DNA of 64,000 nucleotides from Bacteroidaceae bacterium (GCA_017524545.1 JAFXVN010000020.1:43733-107732); one strand, 5' to 3'. Counted from the stretch's first letter, positions 16,337 to 25,421 are shown. Made by a program: numbers and translations. The notes: generated by a model from the sequence alone, not told the origin.

Positions 16337-16420
16337 TTATGCCTCGTTCTCTTCTTGCAGGATTTCATCAACAATATATCGGTCGCTCATCGCTTGAAGT
16401 CCACAAAACAGAGTAATCAT
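16337..16420 (-). CDS. Short coupled ORF after DUF3791 (27 residues), possible cassette remnant
   Basis: The ATG at 16420 overlaps the DUF3791 stop (ATGA), exactly as DUF3990 does in the cassette at 10751-11442. It encodes MITLFCGLQAMSDRYIVDEI then LQEENEA. The first residues recall the M-x-LYHGS start of DUF3990 and the end could be a leftover C-terminus, which would make this an internally deleted DUF3990 partner. This is inference from position and a very short sequence. Confidence 0.35.
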   Translation of the reverse strand: MITLFCGLQAMSDRYIVDEILQEENEA

Positions 16421-16662
16421 TGCTGTGCCTCCCAGTTTTGGAGAGTTTCGGCGATGTCTTCAGCCACATAGTCAAGACTCTGCGTATGCAACAGGTCATA
16501 ATGGCGAAGTAGGCGTTGGCGGATGAGGTCTTGACGCTTCAACCTGCGGTACATGGCCTGTGGTGTAATGCCAAGACGCTTGGCACCGCTCTCCAACGCC
16601 ATTGTAGCGAAATGAATACGGTCGTAGGCGATATTTCTGCTATTTGCTGTCGTTTTCTCCAT
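16417..16662 (-). CDS. DUF3791 protein, second copy
   Basis: An 81-residue protein with the DUF3791 pattern: AYDRIHFATMALESGAKRLG, MYRRLKRQDLIRQRLLRHYD, LLHTQSLDYVAEDIAETLQN. In contrast to the first copy no DUF3990 gene follows, only a 27-codon frame overlapping its stop. A TACTTTTG promoter box lies 21 nt upstream, so it looks transcribed on its own. Likely a solitary or decayed cassette. Confidence 0.75.
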   Translation of the reverse strand: MEKTTANSRNIAYDRIHFATMALESGAKRLGITPQAMYRRLKRQDLIRQRLLRHYDLLHTQSLDYVAEDIAETLQNWEAQQ

Positions 16663-16682
16663 CTTTCACGTTATTCGCATCA

Positions 16683-16690
16683 CAAAAGTA
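16683..16690 (-). promoter_or_regulatory. -7 box of the second DUF3791 gene
   Basis: TACTTTTG on the minus strand matches TAnnTTTG; a TTGTG lies about 20 nt further upstream near 16710. Confidence 0.55.
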
Positions 16691-17296
16691 CAAATACTTC
16701 TTGAATTTCACAAGTAACCCTGGCCTAAATTCTTTCTCTTCGCACATTATGTCCCGATTATACACCATTATGTCTTATGTGTTGCTATTATGGCCTTCAT
16801 CCTGGTATATCAGGAAAGCCTCTTTGCTTTTCTCTTTCCCGTTTGCCATTTCACCATGTTTCGTTTGCAAAGGGACGACTTTTATATGTCATTTGCCATA
16901 TGCACAAGTGTTTGTCGTCAAATCCACACGAGGGTTTTATAACAACATTTTAGGCAGTTTTCGATTTATTCATAAGTCTGTTACTCTGTATGCCATGTCT
17001 GTCGTCGTGTTTAGTCTTTCTTTCTTCCGAAATGTTTACCGACCGCGTGTATGGTAAACATCCAGCTTGCCAGCAAGCTTGCTCCCCTTTGCTTTTGGCT
17101 TTTCTGAGGCTGATTATCTATTGCCTCTGAACGTGGACTGCTATTATTAAATTTATACATGATAGTCGCGATAGCTTGCGAATCGAGAATAAAGATCTGT
17201 ATGCCTCGTGTGGTATGTTTCTATCTATCATGCAGACAAGTATCCATATTAAGGAAAACTGCAATGATTGTCTTTTTATTCTTTTTGTAATCGGGT
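16691..17296. other. AT-rich intergenic region without a supported gene
   Basis: About 600 nt of AT-rich sequence between the second DUF3791 gene and the Mrr-like gene. A 137-codon frame on the plus strand is low-complexity and is not credited. Two short inverted repeats are visible: GTTTACC/GGTAAAC around 17035-17059, and AGCTTGC-CA-GCAAGCT at 17064-17079. Composition is like that of the adjoining nuclease gene and unlike the GC-richer flanks. Confidence 0.5.
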
Positions 17297-17890
17297 TTAT
17301 ATGAAATGTTTCATTGCACGCCTAAAACCTTTATTTGTCGCTTCTTTTACCGTCATTGCATAAAATTCTCCATCTTTTTTAATTTCTGTTCTATGGTATT
17401 GTTGGTCAAATGGCAAGTGATATATTTTCTCACCACTGTTTATGTTGCATTTAATCATTGGATATTCTCCCATTGGTATTTTCAAAACAGCAACTCCTAA
17501 TTGTTTTGCAAATTCAACTGCCATTTCTGACAAATCTGTTGTTGTCACAAATATGGGTACAAATTTATAATTTGCATAATAACGATGTCGAATTTTATAT
17601 TCTATGGTAGTGCCATATAACTGACAAATTGCATTTTCATGAACTGATTTTGTTTCAGACCATCTTTTGCATTGTATAATACAAATTGTTTTGCTTCCAT
17701 CTAAATTTGTCTTTTCTGCAATAATATCTCTCCCTAAATCATTTAACCCATTTATTTCACCAAATTGAATGACATTAAATCTTTCATTAAACGGGGTTTT
17801 AGCCTCTCTAAGTAAATAGCCAATATATAACTCATATTCTATGCCAATTGGGAAAATGAAATAGTCCCGTGTCTCCCCAAGGAGGAACAC
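17297..17890 (-). pseudogene. Mrr-like restriction endonuclease with sunset-like C-terminal domain, start probably lost
   Basis: A PD-(D/E)xK nuclease of the Mrr_cat type: EYELYIGYLLRE helix, LNDLGRDIIAE (catalytic Asp, about 53) and CIIQCKRWSETK (Gln-x-Lys, about 73-75), then FVTTTDLSEMAVEFAKQLGV. The C-terminal 45 residues (SGEKIYHLPFDQQY, GEFYAMTVKEATNKGFRRA) resemble the sunset domain found at nuclease C-termini. There is no ATG before residue 122; the only usable start is a GTG at 17890 that lies inside the paaK2 hairpin terminator, so the 5' end was probably cut off at insertion. Base composition is much more AT-rich than its neighbours, suggesting transfer. Confidence 0.6.
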
Positions 17891-17895
17891 GGGAC
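17864..17895 (-). terminator. Hairpin after paaK2
   Basis: GTCCCGTGT (17864-17872) pairs with ACACGGGAC (17887-17895) with a further CTCC/GGAG helix inside. It begins 11 nt after the paaK2 stop in the direction of transcription. The T-tract is short. Confidence 0.6.
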
Positions 17896-17906
17896 AATGG
17901 TAGCGT

Positions 17907-19217
17907 TTAGTGCCAGTTAGAGAAGTCGCGCTTGTCGTTGACGTGCTTGGCTTTTCCTGTGGAACGTTGGATGGTCCCTGGCGGCTGGATGTGGATGTTG
18001 GGTTTGATGCCGGTGAGGGACACGAGACGGTCGTAAAGAGGCTTGATGAAAGGCATCTGCTTGCCGGGGTTGGGCGAGAAGAACTCTTCGCGAAGCTCTA
18101 CATCGAGGTCGAATGTGTCCTCGTTGCCCTTGCGGTCCACCGTGATGAAGTACTGCGGCGTGAAGGCGGGGAACTCGGTGAGGACGGTCTCGATTTGACT
18201 TGGGAAGACGTTCACGCCACGGATGATGAGCATGTCGTCGCTTCGGCCAAGCACCTTGCCGAGACGAACTGCCGTGCGTCCGCACTTGCAAGGCTCGTAG
18301 TTGAGGCTGGAAAGGTCGCGGGTGCGGTAGCGAAGGATGGGCATTGCCTCCTTGCAGAGCGAGGTGATGACGAGTTCGCCCACTTCGCCCGGAGCAACCG
18401 GCTCGAGCGTCTCGGGGTTGACAATCTCGGGCAGGAAATAGTCTTCCCAGATGTGTGTGCCGTCCTGATACTGACATTCGCCACCCACACCAGGGCCGCA
18501 CATCTCGGTCAGGCCATAGATGTCGATAGCTTTGATATGGAGCTTTGCCTCCAGCTCACGACGTATGCCCCAAGTCCAAGGCTCTGCGCCGAAGAAGCCG
18601 ACGCGCAGCTTGAGTTTGTCGGCTGGCACTCTGTTTTGCTCAATCACTTCTGCCAGATGCAGCGCATACGACGGCGTACAGCAGATGGCTGTTGTGCCCA
18701 TGTCTTGCATGAGCATGATTTGCTTTTCGGAATTGCCAGCAGAGGTGGGGAGCTGTATCGCGCCAAGTTTGGCCACGCCGTCGTGCGCACCAAGTCCACC
18801 AGTAAAGAGGCCGTAGCCGTAGCTCACCTGCACCACGTCGCCCGGGCCGATGTCGCCCACAGCAAACACGCGGGCCACGCACTCAGCCCACATATCAAGG
18901 TCGGCCTGCGTGTAGGTGCCTACAACGGGCTTGCCTGTCGTACCGCTCGAAGCGTGGATGCGACGAATCTTGTCCATAGGCACTGCCTGAAGGCCGAAGG
19001 GATATTCGTCGCGCAGGTCATACTTCGTGGTGAAGGGCAGCTTGGTGACGTCCTTGATGGACTTGATGTCCTCGGGTTTCACGCCACGCTCGTCCATCTT
19101 CCTTTTATAGAAGGGAACAGTCTCGTAGCACCGCTTCACAGTTGCCGCGAGCCTTTCGCTCTGCAGCTTAGTCATGTCCTCACGGGACATGCACTCCATT
19201 TGGGGATTGTGAATCAT
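17907..19217 (-). CDS. paaK: Phenylacetate-CoA ligase, paralog 2
   Basis: A 436-residue ANL enzyme forming arylacetyl-CoA. Motifs: MIHNPQMECMSREDMTKLQS start, P-loop HASSGTTGKPV, DIYGLTEMCGPGVGGE, IVNPETLEPVAPGEVGELV and CKCGRTAVRLGKVLGRSDDM. It differs from paralog 1 in the acceptor loop (KPVVGTYTQADLD against NPTVILHTKNDLD), which may reflect different aryl substrates. It is 36 nt downstream of iorB on the same strand, separated by a TTAGGGATTAGAGA word repeat (19235-19265). Confidence 0.92.
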   Translation of the reverse strand: MIHNPQMECMSREDMTKLQSERLAATVKRCYETVPFYKRKMDERGVKPEDIKSIKDVTKLPFTTKYDLRDEYPFGLQAVPMDKIRRIHASSGTTGKPVVGTYTQADLDMWAECVARVFAVGDIGPGDVVQVSYGYGLFTGGLGAHDGVAKLGAIQLPTSAGNSEKQIMLMQDMGTTAICCTPSYALHLAEVIEQNRVPADKLKLRVGFFGAEPWTWGIRRELEAKLHIKAIDIYGLTEMCGPGVGGECQYQDGTHIWEDYFLPEIVNPETLEPVAPGEVGELVITSLCKEAMPILRYRTRDLSSLNYEPCKCGRTAVRLGKVLGRSDDMLIIRGVNVFPSQIETVLTEFPAFTPQYFITVDRKGNEDTFDLDVELREEFFSPNPGKQMPFIKPLYDRLVSLTGIKPNIHIQPPGTIQRSTGKAKHVNDKRDFSNWH

Positions 19218-19253
19218 AGTTATCCTGAATTATTTTGGATTAGGGATTAGAGA

Positions 19254-19829
19254 TTAGGGATTAGAGGCTTGGATGCCAGCGTCGAAGGCTTTGAGGTTGG
19301 CTTCGACGATTTGCTCACCCTTGCGGGCAAACACGGTAGCAATGGCTTCGCGCAGGTTCTCTACAGAAAGGATGCCGATATAGGGGGCAGCCATACCGAG
19401 CAGCACCATGTTGGCACCTCGGGGATTGCCACAGTCCTTGGCGACGGTGTCGATGTCGAGCTTTACGCTGGGCAGGGTGTCGAGTTCCTGCTGAAGGGCT
19501 GCCTCGTCGGGATAGTTGGGGATGTTGACGAAAGGCTTTGAGCTGGTCACTATCTTACCGTCCTTGCTGAGGTAAGCCAAGTAGCGCATAGCTTCCATCG
19601 GCTCCATAGAAATGATGAGGTCTGCTCCGGCTTCGGCAATGAGGTCGCTCCAGATGGGTTCCGTAGAGAGGCGCAGGTTGGACTGCACGTCGCCGCCTCG
19701 CTGACTCATGCCGTGTACTTCGGCCTGCTTCAAGTAAAGCCCAGCCTTAGTTGCTGCCTCGCCTATGATGGTCGCGATGGAGAGGATGCCTTGTCCGCCC
19801 ACACCGCAGAGGATGATGTCTTTCTTCAT
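19254..19829 (-). CDS. iorB: Indolepyruvate ferredoxin oxidoreductase, beta subunit
   Basis: A 191-residue gamma/beta-type subunit of 2-oxoacid:ferredoxin oxidoreductase: DIILCGVGGQGILSIATIIG, EVHGMSQRGGDVQSNLRLS, ADLIISMEPMEAMRYLAYLS. Together with IorA it interconverts arylpyruvate plus CoA with arylacetyl-CoA plus CO2 and reduced ferredoxin. It starts 4 nt after the iorA stop, in the same operon. Confidence 0.92.
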   Translation of the reverse strand: MKKDIILCGVGGQGILSIATIIGEAATKAGLYLKQAEVHGMSQRGGDVQSNLRLSTEPIWSDLIAEAGADLIISMEPMEAMRYLAYLSKDGKIVTSSKPFVNIPNYPDEAALQQELDTLPSVKLDIDTVAKDCGNPRGANMVLLGMAAPYIGILSVENLREAIATVFARKGEQIVEANLKAFDAGIQASNP

Positions 19830-19833
19830 ACTT

Positions 19834-21426
19834 CTATTGCTTTTTGGCTCTTGCGTGACGAGCGAAGGTCTGGATGCATTCCCTGCGGGGGATGATGACA
19901 GAGACGCCCTTGTATTCTATCTCTTCCTTGATGACGCGGGTTATCTCGGGCATGTTCTTGGGCAGAGGCACAACGACACGCACATGCTCAGGCTCTACAC
20001 CAAGGCCGAGGCAGATGGCTTCGTACTTGTTGGTGCCGGCGGAGTCCTGTCCGCCAGTCATGCCGGTTGTGAGGTTGTCAGAGATGATGACGGTGATGTT
20101 GGCTTTGTCGTTGACAGCATCAAGGAGTCCAGTCATGCCGCTATGGGTGAAGGTTGAGTCGCCGATGATAGCCACGGCAGGGAAGAGTCCTGCATCGGCA
20201 GCGCCCTTTGCCATCGTGATGCTTGCGCCCATATCGACACAAGACGAAAGGCTCTGGAAGGGAGGCAAGGCACCAAGCGTATAGCAGCCGATGTCACCGA
20301 AGACGCGATGGTCGGGATAGTCGGCAAGGACTTGATTCAAGGCAGCATAAACATCTCTGTGACCGCAGCCTTGACAGAGCTGGGGAGGACGTGCAGCCAT
20401 GTTCTTGGCGGGAGCAAAGACTGCACCTGTCTCTTTACCAAGGGCTTTTGCCACACAGTCGGGCGTAAGTTCGCCTGTGCGAGGCAGGTCGCCTGTCAAG
20501 CGTCCTTTAACGGGATAGCCTGCGCCGAGCAAGCCCTTGACGAGTTCCTCAACAACGGGCTGGCCGTCTTCGATGACGAGAAGCTCATCGCAGTTGGCAG
20601 CCAGGGCCTTTATCTTCTCTTCGGGGAGAGGGTATTGGGAAATCTTCACGAGGTTGGCATCGCCAGCAAGGGCTTCCCTTACATAGTTGTAGGCGATGCC
20701 GCAAGCAAGGATGCCAGTGGCGGGGGAATTGCCCTTCCGGGTGAACCGGAAGGCACAGTTGTAGGGGCTTGCTGCAGAAGCCTGCTTCATGGCTTCCTGT
20801 TTTTCGAGGAGCTTTACATACTTCTTTCTGGCAATGCCGGGGAGGAGCACCCATTGGTCGGTGGCAGGAAAGAGGGACTTCTCGGCCATTGGTTCTGTTA
20901 CTTCCACGGCGGCACGGGAGTGGGCAAGACGTGTCACGACACGCAGCACGATGGGTTCGCCAAGCTTCTCCGAGAGGTCGAAGCCGTAGGCCATCATGTC
21001 GTAGGCTTCCTGCTGGTTGGAGGGTTCAAGGCAGGGGACGAGGGCGAACTTCGCATAGAAACGCGAGTCCTGCTCGTTCTGCGAGGAGTGCATGGAGGGG
21101 TCGTCGGCAGCGAGGACAATCAAGCCGCCCTTCACGCCAGTAATGGCACTGTTGACGAAAGCATCGGCACAGACATTCATGCCGACGTGCTTCATGCACA
21201 CCAAAGCCCGCTTGCCGGCATACGACATACCGAGCGCAGCTTCCATAGCCGTCTTCTCGTTGGTGCACCAGCGGGAATGTACGCCGCGTTCCTTGGCAAG
21301 AGGATTGTTTTGAATGTATTCGGTGATTTCGGTGCTTGGCGTGCCTGGGTAAGCATACACGCCGCTCAGTCCGGCGTTGATGGCACCAAGGGCAATTGCC
21401 TCGTCACCTAAAAGGAGTTTCTTCAT
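19834..21426 (-). CDS. iorA: Indolepyruvate ferredoxin oxidoreductase, alpha subunit
   Basis: A 530-residue fused alpha-beta type subunit. The N-terminal pyrimidine-binding domain has GVYAYPGTPSTEI and KHVGMNVCADAF; the TPP-binding domain has LCQGCGHRDVYAALNQ, FGDIGCYTLGALPPF and GDSTFTHSGMTGLLDAVN with DNLTTGMTGGQDS. The protein stops at VSVIIPRRECIQTFARHARA: the C-terminal two-[4Fe-4S] ferredoxin domain of the longer archaeal enzymes is absent, so electrons must reach an external ferredoxin by another route. Operon with iorB; 10 nt downstream of folE. Confidence 0.93.
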   Translation of the reverse strand: MKKLLLGDEAIALGAINAGLSGVYAYPGTPSTEITEYIQNNPLAKERGVHSRWCTNEKTAMEAALGMSYAGKRALVCMKHVGMNVCADAFVNSAITGVKGGLIVLAADDPSMHSSQNEQDSRFYAKFALVPCLEPSNQQEAYDMMAYGFDLSEKLGEPIVLRVVTRLAHSRAAVEVTEPMAEKSLFPATDQWVLLPGIARKKYVKLLEKQEAMKQASAASPYNCAFRFTRKGNSPATGILACGIAYNYVREALAGDANLVKISQYPLPEEKIKALAANCDELLVIEDGQPVVEELVKGLLGAGYPVKGRLTGDLPRTGELTPDCVAKALGKETGAVFAPAKNMAARPPQLCQGCGHRDVYAALNQVLADYPDHRVFGDIGCYTLGALPPFQSLSSCVDMGASITMAKGAADAGLFPAVAIIGDSTFTHSGMTGLLDAVNDKANITVIISDNLTTGMTGGQDSAGTNKYEAICLGLGVEPEHVRVVVPLPKNMPEITRVIKEEIEYKGVSVIIPRRECIQTFARHARAKKQ

Positions 21427-21436
21427 GTTTTATGTT

Positions 21437-22027
21437 TTATTTGTTTGCTCTGATGAGTTGCAGGAACTCTTCGCGGGTCTTGGCTTGGTTGAAGGCGCCG
21501 CAGAAGTCGCTGGTCGTGGTGATGCTACCTTGCTTCTGCACGCCGCGCATCTGCATACACATGTGCTGGGCCTCGACGACCACCATCACGCCCAGCGGCT
21601 GCAGGGCTTCCTGAATGCAATCGCGAATCTGCTTTGTCATGCGCTCCTGAATCTGGAGGCGATGCGAGAAGCAGTCCACCACGCGGGCTATCTTGCTCAA
21701 GCCTGTCACCTGCCCGTTTGGGATGTACGCCACATGCACCTTGCCGTAGAAGGGGAGCATGTGGTGCTCGCAAAGGGAATAGAAATTGATGTCGCGCACG
21801 ATGACCATCTGACGATAGTCCTCGTTGAACTTGGCCGAGTTGAGGATTGCCACAGGGTCTTGTTCATAGCCTTGGGTCATGAAGCTCATGGCCCTTGCCA
21901 CGCGCTTGGGTGTCTTGACGAGTCCTTCGCGCTGTGCGTCCTCGCCCAGGAGTTCGAGTATGGCGCGGATGTGTTCCGAGATTTGTTGCTGTGCGGGTGT
22001 CAGTTCGTGCTTGTATTGTTCTTCCAT
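21437..22027 (-). CDS. folE: GTP cyclohydrolase I
   Basis: Makes 7,8-dihydroneopterin triphosphate from GTP, the first step of folate (pterin) synthesis. The 196-residue protein shows the diagnostic zinc and substrate site [40 protein letters not shown] and QERMTKQI, and the Cys of the C-terminal [14 protein letters not shown] region. The start follows directly (2 nt) after the SPOR gene, so the two are co-transcribed. Confidence 0.95.
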   Translation of the reverse strand: MEEQYKHELTPAQQQISEHIRAILELLGEDAQREGLVKTPKRVARAMSFMTQGYEQDPVAILNSAKFNEDYRQMVIVRDINFYSLCEHHMLPFYGKVHVAYIPNGQVTGLSKIARVVDCFSHRLQIQERMTKQIRDCIQEALQPLGVMVVVEAQHMCMQMRGVQKQGSITTTSDFCGAFNQAKTREEFLQLIRANK

Positions 22028-22029
22028 TT

Positions 22030-22551
22030 CTACAATCTGACGTTTATCTTACTTTTCACAATGACGGCTTCACGGAAGATGCCCATCTCTCGAATCTGCC
22101 TGAGCACTTCGCTTGCTTCTTCCATTGTGCGGAAGTCACCGGCTCTGCAAAGCCAGTGAGGTGAGTTGAAGCTCACATAGACGGGCAGCTCGGGGAAGGA
22201 GTTCCTGAAGCGCAGGCCGGCAGCCCGCGCTTCAGTCTTTCCCTGACGGGAGTTGTCGCCGAAGTACACCTGTATGCGGAATCCGTTTATCTTCACCTTT
22301 GGCCCGAGCGAGAGGCTGTCCACAGCCATTGAGTCGGGAGCCTGCAACATGGTTCCGTCAATTTGTCTTTTCTGCACAGGTGTCGCCGCAGGCTTCTTCG
22401 TGTTGTTGACGAGGTCTGTGATGCTTTTATCCTGATGCAGGACGATTCTGCCCGCCGATTCCACGACTTGCTGCAGCCTATCGGTGAAGGTCTGCTGGGC
22501 GCACACGTTCAGGACGCCCAAGCAGCAGATAAGGGACAAAGTGTACTTCAT
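22030..22551 (-). CDS. Exported SPOR-domain protein
   Basis: A 173-residue protein with a signal peptide ([19 protein letters not shown]), a helical linker and a C-terminal SPOR domain: [62 protein letters not shown] domains bind denuded glycan strands of peptidoglycan at division sites. It is located directly upstream of folE and downstream of a double palindromic element. Confidence 0.85.
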   Translation of the reverse strand: MKYTLSLICCLGVLNVCAQQTFTDRLQQVVESAGRIVLHQDKSITDLVNNTKKPAATPVQKRQIDGTMLQAPDSMAVDSLSLGPKVKINGFRIQVYFGDNSRQGKTEARAAGLRFRNSFPELPVYVSFNSPHWLCRAGDFRTMEEASEVLRQIREMGIFREAVIVKSKINVRL

Positions 22552-22552
22552 T

Positions 22553-22655
22553 TACAATTTAACAATTTGAGGACCCCTCTAAATCTCCCCTTAAAGGGGA
22601 GACTTTCTATCCGAGGTTCTCTCCCTTTGAGGGAGAGTTAGAGAGGGTCTGTGTT
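22553..22655. repeat. Double GC-rich palindromic element with word repeat
   Basis: After the TTTACAATTTAACAATTT word (22553-22570) comes half-element GACCCCTCTAAATCTCCCCT then TAAAGGGGAGA, a short spacer, and the inverted half TCTCTCCCTTTGAGGGAGAG followed by TTAGAGAGGGTC. The outer ends (GACCC / GGGTC) are inverted repeats. This is the clearest complete intergenic copy of the family also found inside genes. Confidence 0.8.
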
Positions 22656-22660
22656 TGTGT

Positions 22661-23419
22661 TTATTTCCAAGCGTCGATGATGCCCTTGAAGTCGGGAGCC
22701 TTGAGGCTTGCGCCACCGATGAGGCCGCCGTCGATGTCGGGCTTGCCGAAGAGTTCGGGAGCGTTGCTTGCCTTGCAGGAGCCGCCATAGAGGATGCTGG
22801 TCTCGTCGGCTGCCTGTGCGCCATAGACGTCGGCCACGCACTTGCGGATGTAGGCATGGATTTCCTCAGCCTGCTCTGCGGTAGCGGTCTTGCCTGTGCC
22901 GATGGCCCAGATGGGTTCGTAGGCAATCACGATGTTCTTCCACTGTTCGGGAGTGAGGTGGAAGACGCTGCCCTCCAGCTCTGCCTTGCAGACAGCTTCC
23001 TGCTGGTTTGCCTCGCGCTCTGCCAGGCTTTCGCCGATGCAGAAGATGACCTTCAGACCGTTGGCAAGAGCGAGGTCAACCTTATCCTTCAGGATTTCGG
23101 GAGTCTCGTTGTAGTATTCGCGGCGTTCGCTGTGGCCGAGGATGACGTACTCTGCGCCAGTGCTCTTCACCATGGCTGCGCTCACTTCGCCCGTGTAGGC
23201 ACCGCTTTCCTTGTTAGCACAGTTCTCTGCGCTGACGGCGATGACGCTGTCCTTCAGCAGCTCGCTCAGGGTTGCGAGGTGGATGAAGGGAGTGCCGATG
23301 ATGACTTCACAATTGGGCTTCTCAGCAGCCAGGATGTTCTTCAACTCAGTAGCCAGTGCTACACCTTCTTGCAGGGTCTTGTTCATTTTCCAGTTGCCTG
23401 CTACGATTTTCTTTCTCAT
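22661..23419 (-). CDS. tpiA: Triosephosphate isomerase
   Basis: Interconverts dihydroxyacetone phosphate and glyceraldehyde 3-phosphate. The 252-residue protein has the N-terminal [16 protein letters not shown] (catalytic Lys), [14 protein letters not shown] (His) and [20 protein letters not shown] (Glu and loop 6), then [17 protein letters not shown] and [11 protein letters not shown]. Its ATG overlaps the stop of the upstream DoxX gene by 4 bp. Confidence 0.97.
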   Translation of the reverse strand: MRKKIVAGNWKMNKTLQEGVALATELKNILAAEKPNCEVIIGTPFIHLATLSELLKDSVIAVSAENCANKESGAYTGEVSAAMVKSTGAEYVILGHSERREYYNETPEILKDKVDLALANGLKVIFCIGESLAEREANQQEAVCKAELEGSVFHLTPEQWKNIVIAYEPIWAIGTGKTATAEQAEEIHAYIRKCVADVYGAQAADETSILYGGSCKASNAPELFGKPDIDGGLIGGASLKAPDFKGIIDAWK

Positions 23420-24693
23420 TTGTTTTTTTGTTTATTGATTAGGGTTTGGTTATGTTTGTGTTTCACTTTCATTATGGCGAGTCCCACTGCATCGATGAGG
23501 AGGAAGAGGAGCAGTGGCAGGATGTACCAGCACAGTATGCCGGCTATGCGTTCTCCCAGGCTGCTGACCTTCTGCTCCATTTGTTTCTCCAACTGCGGAG
23601 GCCAGGGCAGTGCCGATGCGGGCCATTTCGACACCACCTTGCCGTCGTGCAGGAGCATCAGGCCGGGGTTGGAGCGTATCATCGTCTTGAGCACCACAGC
23701 GTCTGCCAGGCAGAAGGGGTATTCGGCGCCGGTCATCTCCTTCCAAGTCGCGATGGCCTTGTCGCCACTTGCTGTGAGGCAGTAGAAGCTGTAGCCAGCC
23801 TCCAGGCAGTAGTCGTAGAGCGTCAGCACTTCGCCCATCACACCGTCATCGGCCTGCTCCAGATACGGAGCCACGAGGAGGAAGGTGTAGCCTTCGTCGG
23901 CGAGAATCGCCTCTGTGATGTCCTCGCCGCTTTCGGCATCCTGTATGATGAGGTCGCCCACGCCTGTGCGTTTGGCCGCCTCGATTTCTGTGGTGCGCGT
24001 ATCGACGAAGGTCCAGGTGCTGTCGGGATAATCCTCGAGCGTGAACTCCTGCTGCACGCCGTCCTTCTCCATGATGAAGGTCGTGAGGTACTGCCCGAAG
24101 CCCTGCTGGTCGTCGTGCCAAGCCTGGCGGATGTCGGCTCCCAAGTGGTAGGGACGGAAGTCGATGATGGGCAGCCTCCACAGGTTGTAGCTCATGAAGA
24201 GGCAGGCGAAGACGAACGAATAGAGCGCCACCATCCACTGGCTCTTCATCGTGATGAGGCGCGGCATCAGCTTGTAGTAGCGCAGGGCAAGCACCGAACA
24301 GACGAGCAGCACCACGTTCTTGCCGAAGGTCTGCCAGTTGGTGAGCACCAGCGCGTCGCCGAAGCAGCCGCAGTCGGCTACGGGGTTCTTGATGGCAAGC
24401 CAGAGCGTCAGCGGTGTCATGAGGAGCATGAAGCAGAGCGACACCGATGATACCAGCCTGCGGCGGATGCCCAGGAGCAGGTAGATGCCAAGCTCGAATT
24501 CCATCATGGCCAGCGCACAGGCCAATGCCAGCGACATACCTTCGGGCAGGTGTCCGCCGATGCCCAATGCGGCACCGTAGTCCTCGAGCTTGTACTGAGT
24601 GCCGCGAGGGTCAATCAGCTTCACCACTCCGGAGAACAGGAACGTCAGGCTCAGCACCAGACGGACTACTAACATCGCTACATGCTTAATCAT
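23416..24693 (-). CDS. DoxX-like membrane protein, BT_3928 type
   Basis: A 425-residue inner-membrane protein. N-terminal part is a four-helix DoxX-like domain ([20 protein letters not shown], then [20 protein letters not shown]) with the DCGCFGDAL motif typical of the MauE/DoxX relatives. A periplasmic domain of about 200 residues follows ([14 protein letters not shown] to YPFCLADAV, thioredoxin-like), and a final helix near [16 protein letters not shown]. In Bacteroidales this gene usually lies just upstream of tpiA, as here with 4-bp overlap. Role unknown; a redox or envelope function is inference from the DoxX fold and CxC motif. Confidence 0.8.
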   Translation of the reverse strand: MIKHVAMLVVRLVLSLTFLFSGVVKLIDPRGTQYKLEDYGAALGIGGHLPEGMSLALACALAMMEFELGIYLLLGIRRRLVSSVSLCFMLLMTPLTLWLAIKNPVADCGCFGDALVLTNWQTFGKNVVLLVCSVLALRYYKLMPRLITMKSQWMVALYSFVFACLFMSYNLWRLPIIDFRPYHLGADIRQAWHDDQQGFGQYLTTFIMEKDGVQQEFTLEDYPDSTWTFVDTRTTEIEAAKRTGVGDLIIQDAESGEDITEAILADEGYTFLLVAPYLEQADDGVMGEVLTLYDYCLEAGYSFYCLTASGDKAIATWKEMTGAEYPFCLADAVVLKTMIRSNPGLMLLHDGKVVSKWPASALPWPPQLEKQMEQKVSSLGERIAGILCWYILPLLLFLLIDAVGLAIMKVKHKHNQTLINKQKNK

Positions 24694-24713
24694 TTGCCTG
24701 TATCCTTGTTGAG

Positions 24714-24814
24714 AGTTAAGAATTAAGAGTTAAGAGTTAAGAAAGATAGTTTTGGATGCTTGGATACTAATCGTTTTTGTATTTTTCTTAACTCTTAATT
24801 CTTAACTCTTAACT
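24714..24814. repeat. Word-repeat long hairpin (TTAAGAG/AATTAAG), copy 1
   Basis: The left arm (about 24715-24743) has repeats of GTTAAGAATTAAGAGTTAAG; the right arm (about 24787-24814) is its inverse, CTTAACTCTTAATTCTTAAC. The spacer is about 43 nt. The right arm forms the last codons and stop of the DUF1599 gene, whose C-terminal QLRVKN is repeat-encoded. Confidence 0.85.
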
Positions 24815-25361
24815 GTCCATTTTCCTCATACGTCAGTTTGATGAGCCCGAACACGGCGTAGTTCAACATGTCCATATAGTTTGCGTCGATGCCCTCTGAC
24901 ACCAACGTGTCCCCTTCGAGGGACTCAATCTGCTTTGTGCGGAACACCTTCATCAGGATGAGGTCGGTGTAGCTGCTGATGCGCATCATGCGCCAGGCCT
25001 CGTCGTAGTCGTGATTCTTGCGGAGCATCAGCTGCAAGGCTTCCCCGGCGTGCTTGTCGTAAGCTTCGATGGCCTCTTCCTTCGTCATGTCGTCGGGCTT
25101 CTCCGAGTAGCCTTTCTCCAATTGGATGAGGCCGATGATGGCGTAGTTCACGATGCCGATGAACTCGGGGCGTATGCCCTCATCGACCATCGAAACGCCC
25201 TTCGTCTCGATGCTGCGGATGCGGTTGGCCTTGATGTATATCTGGTCGGTGAGCGACGAGGGCCGCAGGATGCGCCACGCTGCCCCGTAGTCGTGCAGCT
25301 TGTTGACGAACAGTGCCCGGCACTCCGCCATCACCTTCTCGAATTGTTCTTTAGTTTCCAT
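24795..25361 (-). CDS. DUF1599 protein, duplicated domain
   Basis: A 188-residue protein with two copies of the DUF1599 (nucleotide modification associated) unit. Copy 1 (about 1-90) has LHDYGAAWRILRPSSLTDQI, NRIRSIETKG and NYAIIGLIQLE; copy 2 (about 95-180) has NHDYDEAWRMMRISSYTDLI, TKQIESLEGD and NYAVFGLIKL. The H/YDYxxAWR motif is diagnostic. The family has been linked to modified-nucleotide metabolism; no activity is claimed here. The last six residues come from a word repeat that also supplies the stop codon. Confidence 0.85.
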   Translation of the reverse strand: METKEQFEKVMAECRALFVNKLHDYGAAWRILRPSSLTDQIYIKANRIRSIETKGVSMVDEGIRPEFIGIVNYAIIGLIQLEKGYSEKPDDMTKEEAIEAYDKHAGEALQLMLRKNHDYDEAWRMMRISSYTDLILMKVFRTKQIESLEGDTLVSEGIDANYMDMLNYAVFGLIKLTYEENGQLRVKN

Positions 25362-25413
25362 TGAACATTGGACATTGATGATTCAACATTCGCACACTCG
25401 CGCGTAAACGCTG

Positions 25414-25421
25414 CAAAGTTA
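25414..25421 (-). promoter_or_regulatory. -7 box for the DUF1599 gene
   Basis: TAACTTTG on the minus strand (25414-25421), 53 nt upstream of the DUF1599 start; the intervening leader holds an ACATTGGACATTGATG word repeat. Confidence 0.55.

Noticed and set aside
16644-17057. 137-codon plus-strand frame in the AT-rich island
   Set aside because: Low-complexity, Phe/Ser-rich translation, overlaps the promoter of the DUF3791 gene, no domain motif.
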